NCBI RefSeq assembly: GCF_021155765.1 | Contig: NC_060118.1 | Coordinates: forward strand, 2,852,001 to 2,916,000 | Direction of reading: 5' to 3' | Source: Diprion similis | Lineage: Eukaryota > Arthropoda > Insecta > Hymenoptera > Diprionidae | Length of the DNA stretch: 64,000 nucleotides | In this document: piece by piece, positions 11,861 through 23,636 of the stretch | How positions within the stretch are numbered: the stretch's first letter is position 1 | Layout of the letters: each line of letters opens with the position of its first letter | Program-made: the position numbers and the translations under genes | Notes under the pieces: generated by a model | The model's database searches: none | What the model was told of the DNA's origin: nothing | Seen by the model: the letters and a program-made list of their open reading frames with translations, nothing else

Positions 11861-12060
11861 TTTACCAAAAAACTCCTAAAAGTTGGGTAAAATGAATGAA
11901 CAATATTAATTTTTCAACAGATATATGGTATTTAGCATATAAGTAAGGACAACTCAAATTACAGGTACTTAAAAATGTAGAGGGCCAAACTATAAAATAC
12001 TCAGAATGAGAAATAAAAACATTCGAAGAAAAATACAGAATTCTGAGCATTTTAAACGGC
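11861..12060. other. AT-rich sequence, nothing seen
   Basis: No ORF or repeat with support between the 228-bp and the ~395-bp repeats. Confidence 0.4.
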
Positions 12061-12538
12061 TGTATATTTCGACTTTGTCTGTATATACGCGTTTATAAGT
12101 GGCATAAAACACGTCGTAGCTACGACTTCAAACGTATTAAACATATAGCATCATGGTTTCGAACCAGAATCTATAAGTTTACATTTCCCTCATCCATGTT
12201 TATCAGTATTTCTGGTTGTAACGTCATTGAATTAGTATTCGAAACAAAATTTTCGATTCGTATTTATTCCTACTTTGTAGTGTATTTTTTTATCGGTATT
12301 TTGATTGAGAAATACTTTCAACGCCTCGCGTAACTTCGGCGTTCACATTTCTTTTCTCTTCTTTCACCCTGGACTGCTTTTCTTTCTATGTTTTGATTCT
12401 ATCGGATTCTATCATTCGGCCGATCGGCCAACTGCAACTGAACAAAGAAACAATTCTTAGCTCTCTAAAAGTATATACGCGTTTATAAGTGGTATAAAAC
12501 ACGTCGTAGCTACGACTTTAAACGTAATAAACACGTAG
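12061..12538. repeat. ~395-bp dispersed repeat, left block
   Basis: TATACGCGTTTATAAGTGG begins units at about 12085 and 12473. The unit includes CACGTCGTAGCTACGAC, of which GTCGTAGCTACGAC is a perfect 14-bp palindrome, and GGTTTCGAACCAGAATCTAT. The second unit is cut after 66 bp by the BEL element. The same family recurs at 22,386-23,120. Confidence 0.85.
12534..12538. repeat. BEL element target site duplication, left
   Basis: CGTAG directly precedes the 5' LTR and is repeated directly after the 3' LTR at 19,213-19,217. BEL/Pao elements commonly make about 5-bp duplications. Confidence 0.9.
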
Positions 12539-13062
12539 TGTTTGAGAATAAGTGTTCTCAAAGGCAGCCCCAGACGGCTGTCGCTCGATGTGGACTAGCC
12601 CGCTCTCCCACGGTCGCCGAGGACGCGCCTTTACACCGGCTTCTCCGGCAGTTATTACACTCTCATTAGTCTCGCGCTCAACACGTGTTTCAAGGTGTTC
12701 AGTGAAAACTCTTTTTCTCTTGTATTTACTCATGTAAGAAGGCCGCTCAATTGATTAGTATAATCAAGAAGTCTTCTCACCTGATTAGTATAATCAAGAA
12801 GTCTTCTCACCTGATTAGTATAATCAAGAAGTCTTCTCACCTGATTAATATAATCTAACGTCAACTCAGTGATTAATATAATCGTAAAGACTTTAAGTGA
12901 AATACATTTTCTCTCACTTTTTCACACACTCTCAGACTCTCACACATACATACCTACATACACACATTCGTATCAAATTGTAATTTTGAATAAATAGTGG
13001 AGTTATAGCAATTGTTCGACGTCCTTATCATCTTGTACAATTATTTCTCTCATTCCTAAACA
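12539..13062 (+). repeat. BEL 5' LTR (524 bp)
   Basis: Starts TGTTTGAGAATAAG and ends ATTCCTAAACA. It contains three tandem copies of a 30-bp unit (CTGATTAGTATAATCAAGAA and following) at about 12,751-12,840, against one copy in the 3' LTR. This accounts exactly for the 60-bp length difference. Sequence after the LTR (TTTGGTCCTTCGAGCCGG) is where the primer-binding site should lie. Confidence 0.95.
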
Positions 13063-13289
13063 TTTGGTCCTTCGAGCCGGATCGAACATTTGCTATCTCA
13101 CTCATTCTCGTGGTGTATAAACTCAGTGTCGTCTCATTCTCTCTCGTGTGGTGCGCGGATTAGTGCCGTCTCGCTCGATCTCGCGTCGTGTCGATTCAGT
13201 GCCGTCTCGTGTGTTCGTGACCTCTCTCTGACTTTCTGACTCTTTGACTTTCATCGTGTTGTGCCAGTGTTCCCATTCGAACAATAACA

Positions 13290-16200
13290 ATGCCTGTCAC
13301 CATGCGGGACGACAAGTCATCGACCAGAGGGTCGACAGAGTCGCTGCCGACATTACCGACGGTGCCTCTGCCGGTAAATCCGCCTACTGCTGACCTACTC
13401 ACAGCTGATGCCTCTTGTGGTGCAGGCCGACTCACCCGTAGCAGCTCACCGTCCGCGCTTAGTAGCGAGTTATTTTTGCGCGTCAATTCGCAAAATGAAT
13501 TGATTGAGTCAATGGAGGATATGCTCACTCAACTCACGGAAGATCTCACGCTGGGCGAAGTCACCATGATGCTCGAAGAGCTGGAAGAATCTCACCAGGC
13601 CTTTCGCAGCGAACATACCTGGTTGGTTTCGCACTGGCCTCCCGCTCATCTTGACCACGCATACTTCACCTGCAAGACCAACCTTGTCGAGTCCAAGTTG
13701 GTACTCAAGGTAAAGCGACATCTCGGGCGTCTCCAAGACAAACTCACTCAGCCCACTCAACCTGCCGTCTCGACTGAAGCCACCTCAAGAGTCCGCTCAC
13801 GTTTACCAGAGCTCACGATGCCGAAGTTCTCCGGTGAGTGCCGCCTGTGGCCGGACTTCAAGGCCATGTTCACTTCGGTCATTGGGTCCAGCAAGGATCT
13901 CAGCGAGCTAGAAAAGTTCCAGTACTTGAAATCGGCGGTGGAAGGCGATGCCGCGGATCTCATCTCCAACCTCGCTCCCTCAGATGGCTCTTTCAACTCA
14001 GCCTGGCTCCTGCTCATCGCGAGATACGAGAACAAGAGGCTCATTGTGAAATCTCACCTCGAGAGAGTCTTGGCGCTCAAGCCGATGCAGAAGAGGTAAG
14101 CCCGCTCATTGACCAAGATGGTCAATATCATCCACCAGACCACTTAGGCTCTCTCGACTCTCACAAATGAGACCAATAATGATTGTCTCATGGTCACGCT
14201 CGTTTCAAATCTGCTCGACTCAGACACTCGTGAGAAGTGGGAAACTTCCTTAGTCTCGTCTACTGAATTTCCCACCCTCGGTCAGCTCACGAACTTCCTC
14301 ATTGCTCGTGCTCGTACCTTGGACAGCATGGAAGACGACTCAACGAAGGCTCAGGTCTCGCAGGCGAAGGGTGCTGTGCCAAAACGCAGTGCTGGCCATC
14401 ACGCGAGCTCATCAAAGACTCCGCAGACAGCTCAAGGGTCCACACAGTCAGCTCCTGCCTCGTCGCTCTCATCAGGCTATTCTTGCGACAGCTGCAAGCC
14501 GGACCATTTCATAGTGGTCTGTCCACGCTTCCGAGGCCTCTCAATGGAACATCGAGTTCAGCTCATCAAGGAGAGAAGCCTGTGCTGCAATTGTCTGGGG
14601 AGGCACAACATGAGAAAATGCAACAGCAAGAGGCTCTGCAAAACTTGCAACGGATCTCACCATACGATGCTGCACGGTGCTGACCTCTCATCCGTCTTCA
14701 CCTCTCCTGCTACAGCTCGGACCACTCAAGAAACGCCGTCAACCTCTGCAGCCTCGCACTCGGCATGAAGCGAGTTCACCCCAGCCAACTCAACAGACCA
14801 CGCACCGACCAGAGCACTCATCGGAGCCACCACGCCCATCTTGCTGGCAACTGCCACAGCAACAATCTTCTCATCTACCTCATCGCACGAGGTACGACTA
14901 CTGGTCGATCCTGGTTCAGAAATCTCATTCATCTCAGAAGGTCTCGCCAGGCAGCTGAATCTCAAAAGGAGGTATGCGAAATTGGATATCTGGGGAGTGG
15001 GAGGAAAGAAGACCGCTCAGACAAAAGGTGTCGTCTCCCTTACCCTGACGTCAAGGTACAGATCAATATCTATCACTATCCAAGCTCATGTTCTTTCAAC
15101 GGTAACAACCATCCTGCCTACCGGCCAGCTGACTCACCAACCGGAATGGCCCCATCTCAAGGGATTGAATCTCGCCGATCCTGACTTTCTCATTCCAAGG
15201 CCTGTAGATGTCATTATCGGAGCTGATGCTTATGGGCAGCTCATAAAACCGAACATTATCAGATACTCAAGCTCCGCTCCCATAGCTCAGCTATCAATCT
15301 TCGGATGGCTCGTGATCGGTCCAGTTGACTCACCCATGACGGCAGTCAGAACAACTCATCATGGCATCTCACGACTTTCAGATTCACCCTTGCAAGATCT
15401 GCTGACGAGGTTTTGGATCCAGGAAGAAACTCCCACCTCAACTGACTCTCACCTGTCACCTGAAGAGCAGGAGTGCGAAGAACACTTCGCATCTACTCAC
15501 TCAAGAGATGGAAGCGAACGATACATCGTCAAGCTGCCACTCAAATCATCACCAACGGTGCTGGGAGACTCATACAGAACCGCTCATCAATGCCTCCTAC
15601 GGATCTGCAAAAGGTTAGCCAGGGACACTCAGTATGGTGAACTCTACACTCACTTCATGCGTGAGTACGAACAATCTCAGCACATGATCAAACTCAACGA
15701 TAACTCTCTCACGAGCCAACCTCATTATTACCTGCCTCATCATGGTGTTCTCAAGCCAGAGAGTTCCTCAACGAAGCTCAGAGTAGTTTTCAACGGCTCC
15801 AGCTCCAGCTCTACCGGGTGTTCCCTGAATGATCTCATGCACACCGGTCCAAACCTGATGCTCAACATATTCGACCTACTCATCTGGATTCGACGATACA
15901 AGTATCTCTTCGCGACGGACATCACCAAGATGTACCGTCAAATCAAGATACATCCTGCTGACTGGGATCTCCAACGGATTCTCTGGATGGATGAGCAAGG
16001 ATTGGAAGCTCACTATCAACTCACCACGGTCACGTATGGCACAAAGGTAGCTCCGTTCTTAGCGGTAAGAACACTCATTCAACTGGCTCAGGATGAAGGC
16101 AGTAAGTACCCTCTTGCTGTCGAGCCAATCACTCATGGCCGATACGTCGACGACATCTTTGGAGGATCCGACTCAGTTGAAAATCTCATTCAAACTGCCA

Positions 16201-18755
16201 ATCAACTCACTCAACTGTGCCATGCGGGCGGATTCCCGTTGGCAAAATGGCATTCGACATCACCAAGGCTTCTTGAAGCCGTCTCATCGGAGCGAAACAA
16301 CTCATCCACGATCTCCTTCGACGACTGCACCACCAAGATTCTCGGAATACGGTGGTTACCTCAGCAAGACACTCTAGACTTTTCGACCATCTCCACATCG
16401 CACTCAAACAGATTTTCAAAACGCCTCATCCTGTCAGAAGTAGCACAACTCTTTGATCCGCTGGGCTTCGCAGCTCCAGTTGTAATCAGAGCGAAAATGC
16501 TTCTACAAGAACTCTGGTTGCACAAACTCAATTGGGACGATTCACTTCCAGAACAGCTGATCTCACGATGGCGCAGCATTAGACAAGATCTCACCAGTCT
16601 GGCCAGACTCTCAATCCCACGCTGGTTCAACACATTGTCCGACTCAACGGTTGAACTACACGGATTCTCTGATGCGTCACAACTCGCAATGGCAGCTGTT
16701 GTGTACTTAGTCGTCTACTCTCCGTCCACTGGCGCCAACGTCTCGCTCATTTGCTCAAAGACGAAGGTCTCACCTCTCAAGCGTTTAACCATCCCGAGGT
16801 TAGAACTCACGGCAGCGCTGATACTCTCCACGTTAATTCATCATGTTTGCGCTACTCTGAACATGAACATTACCAAAACTCATTTGTGGACGGACTCTCA
16901 AGTGACACTCTCATGGATCAAAGCTCATCCCTCAAGGTGGAAAGACTACGTCAGAAACCGAGTGACCAAGATTCAAGAACTCACCGAGGGAACTCAATGG
17001 AGGCACATCGCAGGCACCTCAAATCCAGCTGACTGTGCATCACGTGGAATAACCACAGATCAGCTCGAACACCATCCTCTCTGGTGGTCGGGACCACCAT
17101 GGATGACTCAACCAGAGGACTCTTGGCCCTCTGAACCAGAGACCGCCCTTGACAATTTGTGCGCACAAGAAGCCAGGGCCGGGGTCTCACTACATGCATC
17201 TCACTCAGTCAAGGAGTATCAATGGGATCTCATTCACCGATTCTCATCGCTCACCAAGCTCTTGGGAATTACTGCTCTATGCATCAATTTCACCAAGAAG
17301 CTGTCAGGAAACCTCAACTCTTCACCAGCCGCACTCATCACCTCAGAAGAAGTAGAAAACTCAAGACTGTTCTGGGTCAAGGCCACTCAAGCAGTCTACT
17401 TCCCAGAGGAACTCGCCCTACTCAGACGACAAGGGCAGCTGTCTCCATCCAATCCTCTCTGCAAGCTCACTCCATTCATAGACAGCGATGGTGTGCTCAG
17501 AGTGGGTGGACGGCTAGACAATGCTGAACTCTCATACGATGTAAAACATCCTGCAATTCTTCCTCGCTCATCAAGATTCTCCGAACTGATCATCGCAGAC
17601 GCTCATCAACAGACGAAGCATGGAGGCACTCAGTCAACGCTAGCATTCATCAGACGACTCTATTGGATAATCGGCGGCAGAGCTCCAGTAAAGTCTCACA
17701 TTCTCAGGTGCGTGGTGTGTGCTCGCCAAAGGGGGATCCGTGCACATCAACTGATGGGCCAACTACCTCTGGCGCGAGTCACACCATCACGCCCTTTCTC
17801 TCACACTGGAATCGATTATGCTGGCCCACTCACTCTCAAGACGTGGAAGGGTCGAGGCTCAAAAACCTACAAGGGTTGGATCTGCGTCTTCGTCTGCCTC
17901 ACGACATCGGCCACTCACCTGGAAGTGGTTTCAGATTACTCAACCGAAGGTTTCATCGCAACCTACAGACGTTTCACCTCCAGACGAGGAATTCCATCAG
18001 CCCTCTACTCGGACTGCGGAACCAACTTCCTGGGTGCTGACGCACAACTCAAACAGTGCTTCGCCGCAAGCTCAGCAGGTCATCACAAAATCTCAACGGT
18101 ACTGGCTCAAGACAGGACTTAGTGGCATTTCAACCCCCCCGCAGCTCCTCACATGGGTGGGAAATGGGAAGCAGTGGTGAAGTCTCTGAAATTTCACATG
18201 AGGCGAACAATTGGAGACGTATCACTCACGTTCGAGGAAATCACTACTCTTCTCACTCAAATTGAAGCAATTCTCAATTCCAGACCACTCGAGCCACTCA
18301 GCGATGACCCAGATGACACTTCAGCACTCACACCGGGACACTTCCTCATTGGCACTGCTCTAAATGCCGTTCCTGAGCCATCTCTTCTGGAACTTCCTAC
18401 AAATAGATTGTCTCGATGGCAATTTATCCAACAAAGGATGCAACAGTTCTGGCACATGTGGTCGACTCAATACCTGCAGCGATTGCAAGCCATCTCCAAG
18501 TGGCATCACCCACACAACAATATTCAGGTGGGCTCACTAGTACTACTCACAGATGAACGTTTACCACCAGGAAAGTGGCCTATGGCCAGGGTACTCAAGC
18601 TGCTGCCAGGAAAGGATGGACTCACCAGGGTGGTATCTCTGAAGACAGCCACATCTACGCTCACCCGACCAATTGCCAAGCTTGCGCTTCTCCCAGTGAC
18701 GTTTCCAGGAAACTCATCATCAACACCGTTGCTGATGGCGGGCGGAAATGTTTGA
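13290..18755 (+). pseudogene. BEL gag-pol polyprotein with four in-frame stops
   Basis: One frame runs from ATG 13,290 to the stop at 18,755. Gag occupies the first ~490 codons, ending in Cys/His knuckles (CDSCKPDHF, CCNCLGRHNMRKC). Protease follows with LLVDPGSEISF (near 14,897), then reverse transcriptase with FATDITKMYRQI and YVDD (16,143-16,154). RNase H has FSDASQLAM and WTDSQVTLSW. Integrase has a His-His-Cys-Cys region ending CVVCARQRG, GIDYAGPL and YSDCGTNF. The frame is interrupted by TAA 14,097, TAG 14,145, TGA 14,766 and TAG 18,120, with homology continuing in the same frame across each. The coding strand is strikingly rich in the tetramer CTCA. The copy cannot make full-length product without readthrough. 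Confidence 0.93.
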
Positions 18756-19212
18756 GAATAAGTGTTCTCAAAGGCAGCCCCAGACGGCTGTCGCTCGATG
18801 TGGACTAGCCCGCTCTCCCACGGTCGCCGAGGACGCGCCTTTACACCGGCTTCTCCGGCAGTTATTACACTCTCATTAGTCTCGCGCTCAACACGTGTTT
18901 CAAGGTGCTCAGTGAAAACTCTTTTTCTCTTGCATTTACTCATGTAAGAAGGCCGCTCAATTGATTAGTATAATCAAGAAGTCTTCTCACCTGATTAATA
19001 TAATCTAACGTCAACTCAGTGATTAATATAATCGTAAAGACTTTAAGTGAAATACATTTTCTCTCACTTTCTCACACACTTTCAGACTCTCACACATACA
19101 TACCTACATACACACATTCGTATCAAATTGTAATTTTGAATAAATAGTGGAGTTATAGCAATTGTTCGACGTCCTTATCATCTTGTACAATTATTTCTCT
19201 CATTCCTAAACA
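18749..19212 (+). repeat. BEL 3' LTR (464 bp)
   Basis: Same termini as the 5' LTR, with one copy of the 30-bp internal unit rather than three. It is followed by the duplicated CGTAG. Confidence 0.95.
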
Positions 19213-19217
19213 CGTAG

Positions 19218-19731
19218 CATTATGGTACTTTTCACCATTGCGGAAAGAATGAGAAGTGAAATAAGCTATCGTGAAATTGCTTTCAGGCAATACTGAGGTT
19301 GCTAGACGAAAATTAGTAATTACAATCATTCCGTAAATAAAAATAATCTCATAATCAGTTGAGCGCACGATGGAACGGCGGAACGTTCAATAAAACGCTC
19401 GGCCGTGCGCCTCGCCGTGTGTTCCGCTGTTGACGAAGCTATTGTAATTACTAGTTCTCGTCGAACGACCTCAATATTGCACAAAAACAGTCTCACGATG
19501 ATTCATTCCACTCCTCATTCTTTCTAGAATGGCGGGAAGTATCTCAGCTGTCTACTTTTTGGCCCCTGAAATGCGGGAATGTGGAAATAGTAAGACGTGT
19601 CAAAAAACACACATTTTGTTTGACGATTTTCGGGATATGAGTAACCTTCCTCGATTCCGCAACGGAAGAGCTATGCACTATCAAAATATCAACCCTTTCC
19701 GATGAGTTTGCTCGGTTGGTAAAGGCAGAAG
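19218..19731. other. No gene seen
   Basis: Continuation of the DNA interrupted by the BEL element. Only the first bases (CGTAGCATTATGG) match the ~395-bp repeat consensus CGTAGCATCATGG, after which the sequence diverges. Short minus-strand ORFs have no recognisable content. Confidence 0.4.
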
Positions 19732-20200
19732 TGCTACATGCATAGAAGTATAAGTAACGTAAAAAGTATACGAAGGATTCCAGGCAGACTGTACGAACGT
19801 TGGAACCTCACCATTGTTTTTTTTTATTTTATTTTTCAAATTCGATGCGATTGTTCCAACTTTCAAATAGTATCCTCAATTTCTCAAGATTTTTTTTGAC
19901 TATATTTGTATTACTCACAATGTTTGAAAACCAAAATCTGAAAAAAATTCTCAAAAATCTTAAAATGCTACATGCATAGAAGTATAAGTAACGTAAAAAG
20001 TATACGAAGGATTCCAGGCAGACTGTACGAACGTTGGAACCTCACCATTGTTTTTTTCTATTTTATTTTTCAAATTCGATGCGATTGTTCCAACTTTCAA
20101 ATAGTATCCTCAATTTCTCAAGATTTTTTTTGACTATATTTGCATTACTCACAATGTTTGAAAACCAAAATCTGAAAAAAATTCTCAAAAATCTTATAAT
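19732..20200. repeat. 234-bp tandem duplication
   Basis: TGCTACATGCATAGAAGTAT starts two nearly identical copies at 19,732 and 19,966. The copies differ mainly in homopolymer length and single bases, so the duplication is recent. Confidence 0.92.
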
Positions 20201-21012
20201 GCATATAACAATTTTCGAGCTTGGACCGAACATGGGCCGGTGATTATTTTTATTCTTTTTTGAGCTTGTGAGAGAAAGAGAATTGGAAAAAAGGAAGAAA
20301 AGTCGCGGGTTTACTATATAGACGCCTGTCAAACATTTTCGTATATTACACCAGATTCTTAAGACATTTTCAGATTTTTCTAATCTAATTAATTATTCAC
20401 AGTTTTTTGGTTCTAAAGTATGAGAATCTTGTCAAAGAAATCTAGTAGAATACTCAAAAATCCGGTGTTGAATACGAAAATAGGAACTGACTCTTCATTA
20501 AAATATATTTTAAAAAAATTTCTTCCAAAAGCGCTAAAAGAGCAGACGCAATCACCAGTCCCCTCTGGGTTGACTCTTAAAATTTTGTATATCTCAATCA
20601 AGATTTTTAAGGATTTTTACATATTATTAAATTACGGTATATGAAATTATAGTTATCAAAAATTGTAAGTAATGTGAATTTACTACAAAAATTTGAAGAA
20701 ATTCGAGGCACTTTTTTGTAGTTGGACCAATGACATAGAATTTGTTGTACAAAATCGAAAAGGGCGAGGGTCAGATGTTGGTGAAGGTGGCCCCATTTAA
20801 TGCAAAGAAATTCCCGATTTCATTTTCACGGAAACGGTTAGGCCAGTCAAATGAGCGTCAATTTTTATCAACAAACTAAACAAATTAACTATAGCTCGAG
20901 ATTTTTAGGGTAGCTGCGTTACATTTCTCCAAGACTCTTTTCTGAATGAATTTTTGAAATGTGAGTGCTACAGGGGGGTGAAAATAAATAAAATCTACCG
21001 AAAATCAAGACG
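20201..21012. other. AT-rich sequence, nothing seen
   Basis: No supported gene. Short ORFs on both strands are lysine/phenylalanine-rich products of A/T tracts. Confidence 0.4.
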
Positions 21013-21839
21013 TCAAAACGGTGTCTCGATTGCGGTTCGAACAAATTAAAAAATGTCCAAAATCAGAAAACACAATTTTGTAGAGGATTAAATTCTCAAC
21101 AAAAAAGTCCGCGTGTGAACCCTTCTACCTCTCATAGATAAGGCGTGGGAGTAGTGTAAAGCTTAGGGGACGAATTTTCGATTTCACCTCGACGTGGCGA
21201 CAAATTACGCGATATCTAAAAATTCATACAAAATACAAAAAGCAATCATTTTGAGAGAAGAAGGCGTGCTTTTAATTCAGAATCAATTTATCTATAAGCT
21301 CAGTGGCTTAGATTTTTTTTGCTTTTTCGAATAAATTTTTACAACGGTTTGAAATATTAAAAATAAAATTATTCCGTATCTGCGTGATTAAAAAAAATTT
21401 CTGAGGACCTTTTCTTTAAAGGATATTTAAAGGATCTTAAAAATAAAAATGGATAATTTTTTACTTATGCAGATTCCGAGTAAATTGATTTTAATATATC
21501 AAACCGATGTCGAAATTGATGGGAAGAAGCATAAAAAAATCTGAACCACTGAGCTTATAGATAAATTAATTCTGAATAAAAAGCACACCTTTTATTTTTA
21601 AAACGATTGATTTTTGTATTTTTTATGAATTCTTAAATATCGAGTAATTTGTCGCCGCTTCGAGGCGAAATTGAAAATTCATGCCCTTAACTTTGGGCTC
21701 CTGCCACGCCTTATCTATGGGGGGTAGAAGGGGTCACTCGCGGACTTTTTTGTTGAGAATTTAATCCTCTACAAAACCATGTTTTCAGATTTGCGAAATT
21801 TCGTAATTTGTTCAAACCGCGATCGAGACACTGTTTTAG
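21013..21839. mobile_element. Foldback (MITE-like) element, ~830 bp palindrome
   Basis: The left arm (AAAACGGTGTCTCGATTGCGG from 21,015, then TTGTAGAGGATTAAATTCTC and GATAAGGCGTGGGAG) is mirrored on the right (GAGAATTTAATCCTCTACAA near 21,755, CGCGATCGAGACACTG ending near 21,833). The centre is near 21,426 in TTTAAAGGATATTTAAAGG. Almost the whole length is one imperfect hairpin with no coding frame. Target duplications could not be fixed. Confidence 0.82.
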
Positions 21840-22385
21840 TGTTTCACGATATTACAGTTACGATACTGAGTAGCGAGTTCGGCTATCCTCATGCAGCCGA
21901 CCCCCACTCCGGCCGGCCCAATCTGAACTGCACTGTGTTACGGGGTTACGGCAGTTTCGATTACATGCTCGAGTGAGAAAGATCCGTTGTCCGCCACGTG
22001 TGTTGTCAGCAGTTAAAAGTACAGGTCAGTTACATATTGTTATCAATCCTGAGAAAGTAGTATTTTATTGTTCACCTGAATTATATCGATTACTGGTTGT
22101 TGATTCTCACGATATCTTTCAGCATTTTCTTTTTGCAGTAGTCTCCGAATAATTAATTGGAACTCTAGAACCCAAGGATCCGCTTTGTGTGAAACACATT
22201 ACTATAACATTCGGTGTCAGCGTGCAATCAACCTCTCATTCTGAGTTATTTTCCACTCGTGCAAACGGTAATAAGCGTCATCGAAACAAACAGAAGGTAG
22301 CTTTGGATAAAAGGTATTCTTTTCAAGAATGAAGAACCCGTCAGAATCATTACTCAGAACAGAAAAAAGTTTTTGCTCTTGGAAA

Positions 22386-23120
22386 GTGTATACGCGTTTA
22401 TAAGTAGTATAAAACACGTTGCAGCTACGATTTTAAACGTATCAAACACGTAGCATCATGGTTTCGAACCAGAATCTATAAGTTTACATTTCCCTCATCC
22501 ATGTTCATCAGTATTTCTGGTTGTAACGTCATTGAATTAGTATTCGTAACAAAATGTTTGATTCGTATTTATTCCTACTTTGTACTGTATTTTTTTATCG
22601 GTATTTTGATTGAGAAATACTTTCAACGCCTCGCGTAACTTCAGTGTTCACATTTCTTTTCTCTTCTTTCACCCTGGACGGCTTCTCTTTCTACGTTTTG
22701 ATTCTATCGGATTCTGTCATTCGGCCGATCGGCCTCTTGCAACTGAACAAAGAAAAATTCTTAGCTCTCTGAAAGTATATACGCGTTTATAAGTGGTATA
22801 AAACACGTTGTAGCTACGACTTCAAACGTATTATACACGTAGTATCATGGTTTCGAACTTGAATCTATGAGTTTTCTTGTCTTTGATCCGTGTTTATCAT
22901 TATTCCTGGTTGTAAAGTCATTGAAATAGAATTCGAAATACTATTTTTGACCCGCATTAATTCAAACTTCGTACTGTATTTCATCGTTATTTTAATTGAA
23001 TGTTTTCAACGACTCACGTGACTTGAATGCTTGCTATTTCGTTTGTTTTCTTTCCCTGAACTGCTTTTTTTCCTACCTGATTCTATCTGATTTACTACCA
23101 TGCTCATCAAACGTATGCAA
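22386..23120. repeat. ~395-bp dispersed repeat, right block (two units)
   Basis: Units start with TATACGCGTTTATAAGT near 22,388 and 22,778. The first is close to the copy at 12,085-12,472; the second is more diverged. The palindrome-containing segment CACGTYGTAGCTACGAY is kept in both. Confidence 0.85.
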
Positions 23121-23142
23121 CTTGGCAAAGATAATAATGTGA

Positions 23143-23636
23143 GGGGGGGGGGGGGGGGGGGGGGGGCAGGGCAAAACGGGGTAGTGGTGTAAGATGGGGT
23201 GCCCCAAAAATTTAGTTAAAAAAGATTTTTTTTCATCAAATGTCTCTGAAATTGTTAAAAACAGTTTCCAACGTCATTCTAAGTCATTTTATTTAATAAA
23301 ATAAATCTCGAACATTTTTTTTTTCGAAAACATTTTTTTTTTCTACTAGTCACGCAAGTACCTGATGTACTTTTTTGTATCCAGTTATAGTTTATTTCAC
23401 AATATAAATCCGATCTATCCAAATTCTTTTGATCTTTGTTCTCAGTAACTTAAAAATAAATTTTTTCACACAAATTATTCATAAAGAATTTTTTTTTTTT
23501 ACTGGCAGCTGAAAATTCATTTTATTTTTTTTAATACAATTAGAATAAAAGAGAATTCGGCATATTCAAACCCCCCAAAACGGAATACTTTCTTAAGTAC
23601 CCTATTTTGCCCCCCCCCCCCCCCCCCCCCCCCCCC
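23143..23636. mobile_element. MITE-like element with G-run and C-run ends
   Basis: A run of about 23 G starts the segment and about 28 C end it. Inside the runs, CAGGGCAAAACGGGGTA on the left mirrors TACCCTATTTTGCCCC on the right, and AAAACGGAATACTTTC lies further in. The pattern of a GGGGCAAAAYRGGGTA terminus suggests a non-autonomous DNA element whose terminal G tracts expanded. The target duplication is unclear and homopolymer lengths may be assembly-sensitive. Confidence 0.55.

Larger units (their letters stand above)
12539..19212 (+). mobile_element. BEL/Pao LTR retrotransposon, complete but with nonsense codons
   Basis: A 6.7-kb element bounded by TG..CA LTRs and a CGTAG target duplication, inserted into a ~395-bp dispersed repeat. 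The single plus-strand frame holds gag, protease, reverse transcriptase, RNase H and integrase in that order. A purine-rich tract GGCGGGCGGAAA (18,737-18,748) abuts the 3' LTR. The LTRs differ by about 4 substitutions over 464 aligned bases, so insertion was recent, yet the coding frame has four stops and no frameshift. Confidence 0.95.
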
